From: an uncultured Eubacteriales bacterium
GTDB lineage: Bacteria; Bacillota; Clostridia; Peptostreptococcales; Anaerovoracaceae
Reading direction: 5' to 3'
DNA length: 33,643 nucleotides
Assembly (NCBI GenBank): GCA_902773835.1
Contig: CACYFZ010000012.1
Coordinates: 1 to 33,643, forward strand
The notes under the pieces are model-generated. The model worked only from the letters and a program-made list of their open reading frames with translations. It had not been told where the DNA came from and did no database searches. Positions 1-7,797 of the stretch are shown one piece after another. The position numbers and the translations under genes were made by a program. Position 1 is the stretch's first letter; each line of letters begins with the position of its first letter.

Positions 1-262
1 ATAAGTTCAGGAGCGTAGAAAAGAAATATTCTGATTTGTAGGATAAAGAGATGAAAGAAATTACATCCCTAACATCAATTATACTTGCATGTATTATCAG
101 AGCCGCTAATTATAGCTGTGATACTAATCATTAATCTAGTTTTGATTGGAGTAATAAGAAAAAGAATGGCATAAAAAAGTGGTCTGTATATAAGACTTGC
201 CTTGGAAATGTAATAGGTATACGAAGTGGGAAGAAAAGAAATAGGGGAGTAGGATTTGTATT
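1..262. other. Non-coding left edge of window
   Basis: No open frame with credible coding character on either strand. The last part is the 5' region of the first gene and contains purine-rich AGGGGAG and TAGGAT stretches just before its ATG. No clear promoter could be assigned. Confidence 0.5.
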
Positions 263-1021
263 ATGAAATGTAAAAAATGCGGGGCAGAACTGCCTATAGA
301 TGTTAAGTTTTGTGACATTTGCGGTTGTCCGGTAGAAAGAGAAACATATAAACAGAGAGAAAAAAGGGACGCTGAGAAGCGCAAGAAGGTTAAGCGTAGG
401 GCATTTGTGATAGTACCACTTGTTTTGATTTGTCTGTCCCTTATAGGCTACAAGCTATGGGATATGTTCTGGTTGAAAACTATTTACCTGGATCGAGGCT
501 ACAGTATGATAACAAGAGTCTCAGTTGATGAATATAAAAAGGTAGAAATCGGAATGACATACAAAGAGGTATGCAAGATAGTGGGAGGAAGAGGCAAACT
601 TGAATCTATAGTAGGAACATCAAAGGCCGGAATGAGGAGCTACATGTGGGGTGGAGAGTACGCAGATAAGAAGAATAACTTTTACTCAGAAATGTCCGTT
701 AGAATAGATAACAATAGCAAAAAAATAGATTCAATACACGAGTATAACTTGCTAGATGCTGAGGAGATACTGGCTAATCATAACAACGATACTGAGATTC
801 AATATAAGAAATACGCAAAGATTGAAATTGGAATGACGCTAAAGGAGGTAGAAGATCTACTTGGCGCAAAAGGAGTATTGCAATATTCCAGTTCCACGAA
901 GAAGTCTAACAAACTGACGACAAGGAAGGGCTATAGATGGGTAGGGCCAAGCAACCACTCAATTATAGTGGATTTTGAAAATGATATAGTTGAAAGTGCA
1001 AATGAATATGGGTTTAGGTAA
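263..1021 (+). CDS. Zinc-ribbon, single-TM protein with two SmpA/BamE-like domains
   Basis: The protein of 252 residues starts with a zinc ribbon (Cys3, Cys6, Cys17, Cys20; CxxC pairs), followed by a basic charged linker and one membrane span at about residues 47-64. Two copies of a domain follow, each opening with an 'IGMTxKEV' helix motif and ending in a Trp-containing strand (about 86-160 and 180-250). This pattern resembles SmpA/OmlA/DUF3862 (BamE-like) small beta-domains of Gram-positive membrane proteins. With a single span and a basic N-terminal flank, the ribbon is probably cytosolic and the C-terminal domains outside, but topology is inferred. It overlaps the next gene, a diverged paralogue of the same architecture, so the two are probably co-translated. 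The function is unknown; a sensor or scaffold role is only a guess. Confidence 0.75.
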   Translation: MKCKKCGAELPIDVKFCDICGCPVERETYKQREKRDAEKRKKVKRRAFVIVPLVLICLSLIGYKLWDMFWLKTIYLDRGYSMITRVSVDEYKKVEIGMTYKEVCKIVGGRGKLESIVGTSKAGMRSYMWGGEYADKKNNFYSEMSVRIDNNSKKIDSIHEYNLLDAEEILANHNNDTEIQYKKYAKIEIGMTLKEVEDLLGAKGVLQYSSSTKKSNKLTTRKGYRWVGPSNHSIIVDFENDIVESANEYGFR

Positions 1022-1805
1022 TCGAAAGATAAAATGTGAAAAATGCGGTACGCTCATTCCAAAAGACGCAAAATTTTGTGATGTGTGCGGAGCACCGTGC
1101 GCAGCTCCTGAGCATAAAGCGTTTAGGAGAAAAGGCGTGATTATGCTGATTGTAGCAGCTGTGATTGCTCTGCTCATAGCATCTATAGTGATGTCTACAG
1201 TCAAAAAAAGAGAAGATGAAATGCAGGATTTCAGAGAAAGGAATTCTCTGGCTGATGTTAAGGACACCATCACCCCTGAGGAATACCAAAGCATTGCTCT
1301 AGGAACGCCAATGAGAGAAGCAATAGAGATAATAGGTGGCAGCCTAGGCAAACATACATATGGTAATTTTGCTTCATGGAAGTGGCCTGGAGAGTACTAT
1401 AGCGATGAAACTCATTTCGACTCATATGCTCAATTGGGCTTCGGCGGTGAAGAGTCTAAACTGATGGAGAAAGAAGAGCATAATATTATTGATCAAGAGC
1501 AGGTTCAATTATTCAGAAATCTTGGTGAAGAATATGAAAAGATTGAATCACCGACGGTAAAACTTAGACAGATTCTACGTGTTGAAGAAGGTATGTCTTA
1601 TAATGAAGTAACAGGTTTGATGGGCGGAGAAGGTATGCTGGCTGATTCACTTAGCTACGAAAGCGTTATCGATGGTGTCACAATAATCAAAAGATATGTG
1701 TGGAAATGCAAAAAGAAAGGGAATTATACCTATGTTATGATTAGCTTCGAAAATGGCAACGTTTTGATAATAAACGATAAAGATAAGCTCAAAGGAGTGG
1801 AATAA
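1002..1805 (+). CDS. Zinc-ribbon, single-TM protein with BamE-like repeats (paralogue of upstream gene)
   Basis: This protein of about 267 residues has the same layout as its upstream neighbour: a zinc ribbon (Cys12, 15, 26, 29), a membrane span at about residues 45-67, and two extracellular-type domains with 'LGTPMREAIEIIGG' and 'EEGMSYNEVTGLMGG' motifs. Its start lies inside the end of the preceding gene. TTG 990, GTG 996, ATG 1002 and ATG 1008 are all in frame before the ribbon and none has a good Shine-Dalgarno, so translational coupling is likely; ATG 1002 is chosen arbitrarily. The pair looks like a tandem duplication. The function is unknown. Confidence 0.72.
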   Translation: MNMGLGNRKIKCEKCGTLIPKDAKFCDVCGAPCAAPEHKAFRRKGVIMLIVAAVIALLIASIVMSTVKKREDEMQDFRERNSLADVKDTITPEEYQSIALGTPMREAIEIIGGSLGKHTYGNFASWKWPGEYYSDETHFDSYAQLGFGGEESKLMEKEEHNIIDQEQVQLFRNLGEEYEKIESPTVKLRQILRVEEGMSYNEVTGLMGGEGMLADSLSYESVIDGVTIIKRYVWKCKKKGNYTYVMISFENGNVLIINDKDKLKGVE

Positions 1806-1859
1806 AAGACTAATTATACGAGAGGACTCATATGTTAGCTGAAGAATGGAGAATAATTA

Positions 1860-2351
1860 ATGAAATGTAATCACTGTGGGACAAATCTTAGAAATGAATC
1901 AAACTTTTGCTTTGGTTGTGGGAAGTCTGTCAATGCAAAGGATTGTTATATAAACGAGCTGAAAGAGTCCGGAAAGGTTCTTACAAGACAAACAGACAAA
2001 GATAGCCTCAATCGTATTATTGAGCTTACGGAAAAGATTTTCAACAGAACAAGAGAGAATCCGAATCTAAAATATGAAGCGAGACGATTTGTAGAGAGCT
2101 ATCTCCCTATGATAACTGACGTAATCAGCAGATATAAAGAATTGAAGGGCCATAAGGCTGTGGCCTCTCAAGTCGAAGAGATAAAAGACAATCTTACTGA
2201 AGTGCTTGATAGAACTGAGGAAGCTTTCGATATCATGATTAAAGAGCTCTATGAGAACGACATCATGGAACTCCAGATTAATATTGAAACGCTAAGAAGA
2301 AAGATATACATGGACGGACTTGTCAAATCCTCGTTTGATTTAGAAGAATAG
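1860..2351 (+). CDS. Zinc-ribbon protein with XpaC-like helical domain
   Basis: The protein of 163 residues has an N-terminal zinc ribbon (Cys3, 6, 17, 20) followed by an all-helical region. The signature 'RFVESYLPMITDVISRY' and the end 'DIMELQINIETLRRKIYMDGL' match the helical core and C-terminal motif of XpaC (5-bromo-4-chloroindolyl phosphate hydrolysis protein). That family is often found beside TelA in toxic-anion resistance loci, though no TelA is seen here. A GGAG Shine-Dalgarno sits about 9 nt before the ATG. It shares the zinc ribbon with the two preceding genes and the XpaC-like region with the gene at 4351, so it links two neighbouring islands. XpaC family biochemistry is poorly defined, so no enzyme activity is claimed. 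Confidence 0.7.
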   Translation: MKCNHCGTNLRNESNFCFGCGKSVNAKDCYINELKESGKVLTRQTDKDSLNRIIELTEKIFNRTRENPNLKYEARRFVESYLPMITDVISRYKELKGHKAVASQVEEIKDNLTEVLDRTEEAFDIMIKELYENDIMELQINIETLRRKIYMDGLVKSSFDLEE

Positions 2352-2362
2352 CTTAATTTAGA

Positions 2363-2485
2363 TTTTGTACTAAAATTGTACTAAAAATGACTGCTGAGAA
2401 ACAGAAATACAGTAATTGCAAGAGGTACAGAGCGCGATTATAAAATCTGTAGGTCATTGGTTCAAGTCCAATATAGGCCACCAAG
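2363..2485 (+). repeat. Direct repeat A: arm sites plus tRNA 3'-end att core
   Basis: This 123-bp sequence recurs at 8719-8841 without gaps and with about 10 mismatches, by manual alignment. It begins with two tandem TTGTACTAAA copies (2365-2385). It ends in a 39-nt stretch (2447-2485) identical in both copies, made of a complete tRNA T-arm (stem ATTGG/CCAAT around TTCAAGT), the 3' acceptor strand ATAGGCC, discriminator A and CCA. No 5' tRNA half that could pair with ATAGGCC lies upstream. This is the expected product of site-specific integration at a tRNA 3' end, an attR-type junction. Confidence 0.8.
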
Positions 2486-2488
2486 CAA

Positions 2489-2519
2489 GCCTTTAACCAC
2501 AACGGTTAGAGGCTTTTTT
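2489..2519 (+). terminator. Rho-independent terminator after tRNA tail
   Basis: A 10-bp stem (GCCTTTAACC with GGTTAGAGGC, one G-U pair) and a 5-nt loop are followed by six T. It sits directly behind the tRNA CCA end, where the native tRNA terminator would be expected. Confidence 0.85.
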
Positions 2520-2977
2520 CGTTGAAATTTCATGTTTTAGATAAATCGCAATCTTGCTGAATTTTCATTGATAATTTTTGCGAAAACGAATAAAAAAGAG
2601 CAAAAAACGGTGTTTTTGAAAAACTGTTGTACTAAAATTGTACTAAATTTTGAGCCCTCAAACCCTTGAAACTTCGTTGCTACAAACAGTGTCTTATATT
2701 CCGTTTTAAAAATCATGTACTAAAAAACGCACAATCTACAATGTTCGTAAAAAAAGCGCTCAGAACCGGAATTCTGACCGTTTGTCTTATGTTTATTATA
2801 TACTTGTCACGGCAATACTTGGAGTAAGAATAAAATGCCTTGAAATATAGCGGCTTGCAACGCTTTGCGAAGCAGAAATCAAAAATTTACAACAGTTTTA
2901 CAACAAAACAGAGCTTCTTCATGAAACATACAGCAGAGAGATCAAAATCGCAGATGGTCTCTCAGCTTGCTTTTTCA
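2520..2977. other. AT-rich non-coding left end of the island
   Basis: No convincing gene. It holds two tandem TTGTACTAAA motifs at 2627-2647, a lone GTACTAAAAA at 2717-2726, and a small perfect hairpin TCAGAA-N6-TTCTGA at 2760-2777. These fit the inner arm of an attL site more than a coding stretch. Confidence 0.5.
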
Positions 2978-2981
2978 CCGC

Positions 2982-3063
2982 TTTCGAAAGTGAAAAAAAT
3001 TGAAAGTTTTGAAAGCGCGCATTATAATAGTTTCGAAAAGATAAAAATTCAAAAGTTTTGAAA
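2982..3063 (+). promoter_or_regulatory. Sigma-A promoter within four evenly spaced TTTYGAAA motifs
   Basis: A near-consensus promoter is present: TTGAAA at 3000-3005, a 17-bp spacer, then TATAAT at 3023-3028. Four palindromic TTTYGAAA motifs lie at 2982, 3007, 3031 and 3056, 24-25 bp apart, before, inside and after the promoter; the first is part of the 10-bp palindrome CTTTCGAAAG (2981-2990). The arrangement suggests a multi-site operator controlling the ATPase gene. The binding protein is unknown. Confidence 0.6.
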
Positions 3064-3077
3064 GCAAGGGGCGTCTC

Positions 3078-4274
3078 ATGAAATACATTGAAAGAAAGAA
3101 TTATCTTGATAGATTAATAGGCTTGAAAAATACTCCAGATATTAAAATCATCACAGGGGTTAGACGATCTGGAAAATCTGAATTAATGCTTGCTTATATG
3201 AATTATTTACGGAGAACAGATAATAGAGCCAACATTATCTATGTTGATTATTATGATTTGAAATTTGATGACATCAAAGACTACAAGAAGCTCAATGAAT
3301 ACGTTGAGGAATCATATGATTCAAAAAAGACCAATTATTTATTTGTTGATGAAGTACAGTTATGTGATCAATTCGAAAAAACAATCAACAGTCTTCATAA
3401 TAGCAAGAAGTACGACATATATGTAACAGGATCTAACGCGTTCTTGCTTAGTTCCGATCTAACAACTTTGTTTACTGGTAGATTTATTGAAATCCCAGTG
3501 TTTCCGTTTAGTTTTTCGGAGTTTGCACAGTACTTTTCAGAAGAGGCAAAAGGAATGCCGGAGTTGTTCGATGAATATGTCATTAAGGGTGGGCTAGCAG
3601 GATCGTATGAATATAAAAAAGAATCGGATAGAGTTGCCTATATCAAAGATGTATATACAACAATTGTAAACAGAGATTTAGTAGATAAGTACAATCTTGG
3701 GGATACTACCGTATTAAATCATCTTGCTGAATTCTTAATGGATAATATCTCGAATCTATCTTCGCCAAATGGTATTAGCGAAGGATTAAATGTTAATAAG
3801 GTATCTACCAACCATGTAACTGTAGGGAAATATATTAACCATCTATGTAATGCGTTTATGTTCTACGATATGAAAAGGTTCGATATTAAAGGTAAGAAAT
3901 ATCTAGAAACATCAGAAAAATATTATCTTGTAGATACTGGATTTAGATATGCTCTTTTGGGAACGCGAAACATGGACTATGGTAGAGCGTATGAGAATAT
4001 CGTGGCGATTGAGCTATTAAGACGTGGCTATGATGTATATGTTGGAAAACTTTATCAAAAAGAAATAGATTTTGTCGCTATGCGAGGCAGCGAAAAACTA
4101 TATATTCAAGTATCAGATGATATTACTGCAGAATCGACTTTCAATAGGGAAGTAACTCCTTTATTGCAAATTAAAGATGCATATCCCAAAATGCTGATAG
4201 CAAAGACAGGTCATACGGAGTATCAATATGAAGGGATAAGGATAATGGATATATCTGAATGGCTGTTAAATTAA
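3078..4274 (+). CDS. AAA+ ATPase with C-terminal DUF4143 domain
   Basis: The protein of 398 residues has a Walker A motif GVRRSGKS (27-34), Walker B 'YLFVDEVQ' (about 87-94), and a 'VTGSNAFLLSSDLTTLFTGR' sensor region with an Arg finger-like end. The C-terminal half contains 'YYLVDTGFRYALLG' and 'GRAYENIVAIELLRRGYDVYVGK..EIDFVA', the hallmark of DUF4143, whose core resembles a PD-(D/E)XK nuclease fold. The family is widespread and common in mobile and defence regions, and its substrate is unknown. The start is set by an AAGGGG Shine-Dalgarno at 3066-3071, seven bases before ATG. It is driven by its own strong promoter and is the most AT-rich gene of the island, which suggests separate acquisition. 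Confidence 0.9.
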   Translation: MKYIERKNYLDRLIGLKNTPDIKIITGVRRSGKSELMLAYMNYLRRTDNRANIIYVDYYDLKFDDIKDYKKLNEYVEESYDSKKTNYLFVDEVQLCDQFEKTINSLHNSKKYDIYVTGSNAFLLSSDLTTLFTGRFIEIPVFPFSFSEFAQYFSEEAKGMPELFDEYVIKGGLAGSYEYKKESDRVAYIKDVYTTIVNRDLVDKYNLGDTTVLNHLAEFLMDNISNLSSPNGISEGLNVNKVSTNHVTVGKYINHLCNAFMFYDMKRFDIKGKKYLETSEKYYLVDTGFRYALLGTRNMDYGRAYENIVAIELLRRGYDVYVGKLYQKEIDFVAMRGSEKLYIQVSDDITAESTFNREVTPLLQIKDAYPKMLIAKTGHTEYQYEGIRIMDISEWLLN

Positions 4275-4296
4275 TAAGTCATTGTGCCAACAGTGT

Positions 4297-4313
4297 TGAT
4301 ACAATAGTATTGT
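4297..4313 (+). promoter_or_regulatory. Extended -10 promoter overlapped by a palindrome
   Basis: TG at 4297-4298, one base, then TACAAT at 4300-4305 forms an extended -10 element. A perfect palindrome ACAATA-G-TATTGT (4301-4313) overlaps it and could be an operator. No good -35 is seen. It lies 38 bp before the XpaC-like gene and probably serves that gene and the helicase. Confidence 0.4.
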
Positions 4314-4350
4314 GTGAATTGCCGAAGAGATAGATAAAGGATATTGAATT

Positions 4351-4764
4351 ATGAACAGTGTTTTGAACAGTAATGTTGAAGATATAAGAGAACTCAAACG
4401 CATACTGTTTGGTTTGCGATTGAAATATGACACGATAGATAATGAGGATCTAAAAGCAGATATCAAGGCGATTATTCAGATAGGAGATAAGCTGTACTCT
4501 GAGCTTATATTGGATAACAGAAAAACAGCTGCAGCTTACAGGTTTATTCATAATTATCTGCCTGTGGTCGACAGAATAGTAGAAAAGTACAACAAGCTGG
4601 TTGTAAATGATATCAAGAGCAGAGACAGCGTCGATCTCAAAGAAGAGATAAGAAACTCTATGCCAAAGATAAAAGAGTCACTTAAGACGTATTATGAATC
4701 GATGTTTACTGCGGAGATATTGGATATTGATGTTGAATTGGAGGTCCTGCTCAAGCAGTTATAG
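4351..4764 (+). CDS. XpaC-like helical protein without zinc ribbon
   Basis: The protein has 137 residues and is predicted all-helical. 'YRFIHNYLPVVDRIVEKYNKL' and the acidic end 'AEILDIDVELEVLLKQL' align with the 'FVESYLPMITDVISRYKEL' and C-terminal parts of the protein at 1860-2351, so the two are paralogues across the att junction. It lacks the N-terminal zinc ribbon, and no membrane span is seen. An AAAGGAT Shine-Dalgarno lies about 10 nt upstream. Its stop codon is directly followed by the ATG of the helicase gene with no gap, which implies translational coupling and a shared process. Function is unknown beyond distant resemblance to XpaC. Confidence 0.7.
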   Translation: MNSVLNSNVEDIRELKRILFGLRLKYDTIDNEDLKADIKAIIQIGDKLYSELILDNRKTAAAYRFIHNYLPVVDRIVEKYNKLVVNDIKSRDSVDLKEEIRNSMPKIKESLKTYYESMFTAEILDIDVELEVLLKQL

Positions 4765-7107
4765 ATGTCAAAGTATTACAGCGGGGTAGAGTTTAAATAC
4801 ACGTTCAGGGATTATCAGAGGCAGTTTCTCGACAATATACAGGAGTATTTGTCGGATGACAAGATTCATGTTGTTGCTGCGCCCGGAGCAGGCAAGACAA
4901 TACTTGCCCTTGAGATGTGCCGACAAATCGATGAAAAGACTCTTGTTATAGTCCCGTCGATTGCCATCAAGGAACAGTGGATAGAGAGGTTTACAAAAGA
5001 CTTCACCGGAACTGACTCGAAAGGCTATATATCCTCTCATTTAAGCGATGAATCCGGAGAAGCTGTGCTCACTGTTATAACGTATCAGATGCTTCACTCT
5101 ATGGTAAGACGTGGAGATGACGTTCCAAAGATTATAATGAGCTGCGGAATCAAAACCATAGTACTTGATGAATGTCATCATATGAGGCGTGTGTGGTTCA
5201 ACAGTTTGAAAAAGGTAGTGTCTGCACTGGACGAATGCAAGCTGATATCACTTACCGCAACACCGCCTTATGACAACGGACCTGAATTCCGCAACTATAT
5301 GGATCTGTGTGGAGATATAGATGAACGCATTACCGTCGGACAGTTGGTTGGAAGCAATTGCCTGTGTCCTCATCAGGACTATGTGTATTTTAATCTTCCG
5401 TCAAAAGAGCAAAGCGAACTGATGAAGACGGTAAATGAGTTTTCGGATTCATTACTCGAAGAAGTAAAGGGTGAGGAACAGTTTATCACTGCGGTTGCTC
5501 TAAACGATATGATAATGAATCCTGAAGGGAATATGGACGAAATTATCAAAGACTTTGATTTTTACGTTGCTATGTGTTCACTTCTGGCTGCCGTCGGATG
5601 CTCACACAATGCAAAAAAGATCGAAGCGGAATTCAAAGCACCGCCATTTGATAAAGAAAAACTTGCTCTAATCCTGGAAAGATACCTGTACGGAAAGATA
5701 CCGGAAGCAAAGATAATAGGAAATTACCTGTCAGATATAAAGAAAAGGTTGGAACTGGCGGGTTGTGTCAAAGAAAAGCACATAGACTTAGTTTACTCGA
5801 CAGATCTTTCTAAACAGATACTTGCAAATTCGGGAAAACTCGACAGCATTTGCGAGATAGTTGAACATGAATACGAGCAGCTCGGCCGAAAACTTGATAT
5901 GGCCATTTGCACTGACTATATCAAAAATGAGTACTACGCCGTTCATGACGAGGAAGTAATAGATGAGATAGGGGTAATGCCAATCTTCAGAAAGTTGCGA
6001 TGTAAATGTCCGCATGTAGATTTGGCAGTGCTTACAGGCTCAATGATATATATTCCGACGAGACTTGATGAAAAGCTCAGAGAGATTGCAGCAGACGAGT
6101 ATGGAATCAAACCTGATGAAATAAAAATCAAAGAACTCGGGATCGACTTCGATTACTCATCTGTGGAAATTGCGGAAAGCAAACGTAAATATACAGTGAA
6201 TATTCTCACGAAGCTTTTCCGTACCGGAGATGTCCAGGTCCTGATTGGGACTATTGCGCTCATAGGAGAGGGATGGGATGCACCGTTTATAAATTCGCTT
6301 ATCATAGCAAGTTCTGTTTCAACATATGTAACATCCAATCAAGTGCGTGGCAGAGCCATTCGTGTCGATAGAGCAGAACCAGACAAGGTGTCAAATATAT
6401 GGCATCTCGTAACAATGGAGAACTGTGGGGGCTTCTATGTTCCGGGAAAGGACTACCGCGCTATTTCTGAGAGATTTATCGGTTTTGAAGGTATCAATTC
6501 AGAAATGGATATCATTGAGACGGGGATTGACAGATTGAATGTTAAGACCGGCGCATATTCGAAAGATGAAGTACGGGAGACAAATCGCAAATCTTTTGTA
6601 AAATCTGCTGACAGATCAAGCACGAAAGAGGCATGGACAAGATCATTAGTAGACTATGTACCGGAGTACTATGAAAGAATTCCGGACCAAATAGTTTCAA
6701 AGAACTATCATGCGCGAGTCGGCTTTATGCGCAAAAGAAGAGTTAATAAGCTTACGGGCTCTTTGATACGGGCATTAAAACAGGCGGGGATTATATCTCC
6801 CGCTGTAAACTCACGGGTAGAACACAGCAATCGTACGGGCTATAAGGTGGTTTTGACGAATGCAAACACTCATGATCAAATAATGTTTGCTGATGCAGTA
6901 AAGCAACAGTATGAGTTCGGGGCCAAAACAAGATATGTTGTAGAGTTCTTTGGAAGACTATATCCTGTTCCGGATATCATGGGGCAGAAACGAAAGCTAG
7001 CCGAAATATATAGGAAGTCACTTGGTCTTCCATTCAGTAAGCTTATATATGTCAGAAATGAGGAAGGAAAACGAATGCTGCTGAAAAGCAGGCTTGCTAA
7101 TCTTTGA
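4765..7107 (+). CDS. Large SF2 DEAD/DEAH-type helicase with helical insertion
   Basis: The protein of 780 residues has a Q-motif-like 'FRDYQRQF' (14-21), Walker A APGAGKT (39-45), motif II DECH (135-138) and motif III 'LTATPP' (163-168). A second RecA lobe has 'LIGTIALIGEGWDAP' and motif VI QVRGRAIR (about 526-533). Between motif III and the second lobe lie roughly 300 mostly helical residues, far more than a minimal helicase. The C-terminal 150 residues form an unassigned basic domain. The architecture resembles helicases of restriction and defence loci (type III/ResIII-like), but no nuclease or methyltransferase is nearby. The start abuts the XpaC-like stop. A role in nucleic-acid surveillance is inference from family and island context. 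Confidence 0.88.
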   Translation: MSKYYSGVEFKYTFRDYQRQFLDNIQEYLSDDKIHVVAAPGAGKTILALEMCRQIDEKTLVIVPSIAIKEQWIERFTKDFTGTDSKGYISSHLSDESGEAVLTVITYQMLHSMVRRGDDVPKIIMSCGIKTIVLDECHHMRRVWFNSLKKVVSALDECKLISLTATPPYDNGPEFRNYMDLCGDIDERITVGQLVGSNCLCPHQDYVYFNLPSKEQSELMKTVNEFSDSLLEEVKGEEQFITAVALNDMIMNPEGNMDEIIKDFDFYVAMCSLLAAVGCSHNAKKIEAEFKAPPFDKEKLALILERYLYGKIPEAKIIGNYLSDIKKRLELAGCVKEKHIDLVYSTDLSKQILANSGKLDSICEIVEHEYEQLGRKLDMAICTDYIKNEYYAVHDEEVIDEIGVMPIFRKLRCKCPHVDLAVLTGSMIYIPTRLDEKLREIAADEYGIKPDEIKIKELGIDFDYSSVEIAESKRKYTVNILTKLFRTGDVQVLIGTIALIGEGWDAPFINSLIIASSVSTYVTSNQVRGRAIRVDRAEPDKVSNIWHLVTMENCGGFYVPGKDYRAISERFIGFEGINSEMDIIETGIDRLNVKTGAYSKDEVRETNRKSFVKSADRSSTKEAWTRSLVDYVPEYYERIPDQIVSKNYHARVGFMRKRRVNKLTGSLIRALKQAGIISPAVNSRVEHSNRTGYKVVLTNANTHDQIMFADAVKQQYEFGAKTRYVVEFFGRLYPVPDIMGQKRKLAEIYRKSLGLPFSKLIYVRNEEGKRMLLKSRLANL

Positions 7108-7155
7108 TTAGTAAGAACAACCTACTATTAACATACTATTGCTGGAGTAATTGTT

Positions 7156-7797
7156 ATGAAAAATAAAAAGAAGAACTCTTGGATCCTAGTGCTGCCGATC
7201 ATTGGCGTTATTCTAATGAATATTGCAATACTGCCGATGTTATTATCCGGTGAAACATCGGAGGATGTGGACTTACCAACTTATGAAGGTTATGATGGCT
7301 CGCCGTCTCCAATGGATACATCTACCAAACTTATCTATGCTGCAATATGTTTCGCAGTTGTTGCATTTGCCATATCAGCCATCGCAGTGTTCATTGCTCA
7401 CAACCGGAAAGACAGGCGAAATCCTGAAACTGAACGCAGAGGTATGCTGATTATAAAACTCGGTCTCATACCATTTTACATATTTGGAGGCATGTTATGC
7501 TTCGTCCTCGCAATACTTCCGGCAACCATCTTTGTGAGCTTTTTTCTGGGGATCATCGGGTGGTTTGTTATGATACCGGGCTCGGTTTGGGCCGTATGCT
7601 ATGCGTTTTCACTGAGAAAGATGGGAGGCTTGAAGAACGGTACAACAATACTCTTTATAATCATGCAATTAATAATGGTACTGGATGTTATATCGGCAAT
7701 CGTCATTGCAATTGTCGGATACAGGTACGAGAAAAAGAATAAGCTAATCGAAACAGAAGCTGACATTGCATTAGATGTGGAGAATCAGCATGACTAA
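7156..7797 (+). CDS. Multi-pass membrane protein, unknown function
   Basis: The protein of 213 residues has about five hydrophobic segments (roughly 9-30, 58-82, 100-125, 127-150, 165-188) separated by short charged loops, with a Lys-rich N terminus and an acidic C-terminal tail. There is no signal peptidase site or recognised family motif. A GGAG Shine-Dalgarno lies about 10 nt before ATG. It follows the helicase by 48 bp and overlaps the next membrane-protein gene, so the two are probably made together. Confidence 0.7.
   Translation: MKNKKKNSWILVLPIIGVILMNIAILPMLLSGETSEDVDLPTYEGYDGSPSPMDTSTKLIYAAICFAVVAFAISAIAVFIAHNRKDRRNPETERRGMLIIKLGLIPFYIFGGMLCFVLAILPATIFVSFFLGIIGWFVMIPGSVWAVCYAFSLRKMGGLKNGTTILFIIMQLIMVLDVISAIVIAIVGYRYEKKNKLIETEADIALDVENQHD

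Noticed and set aside
2447..2483. A functional tRNA gene
   Set aside because: The T-arm and acceptor 3' strand are perfect, but no D-arm, anticodon stem or 5' acceptor strand can be paired upstream in either copy. It is a tRNA tail, not a gene.
2840..3061. 73-residue open frame before the ATPase gene
   Set aside because: It runs through the -35/-10 promoter and the operator-like motifs, has low-complexity Lys/Ser/Phe composition and no homologous features.
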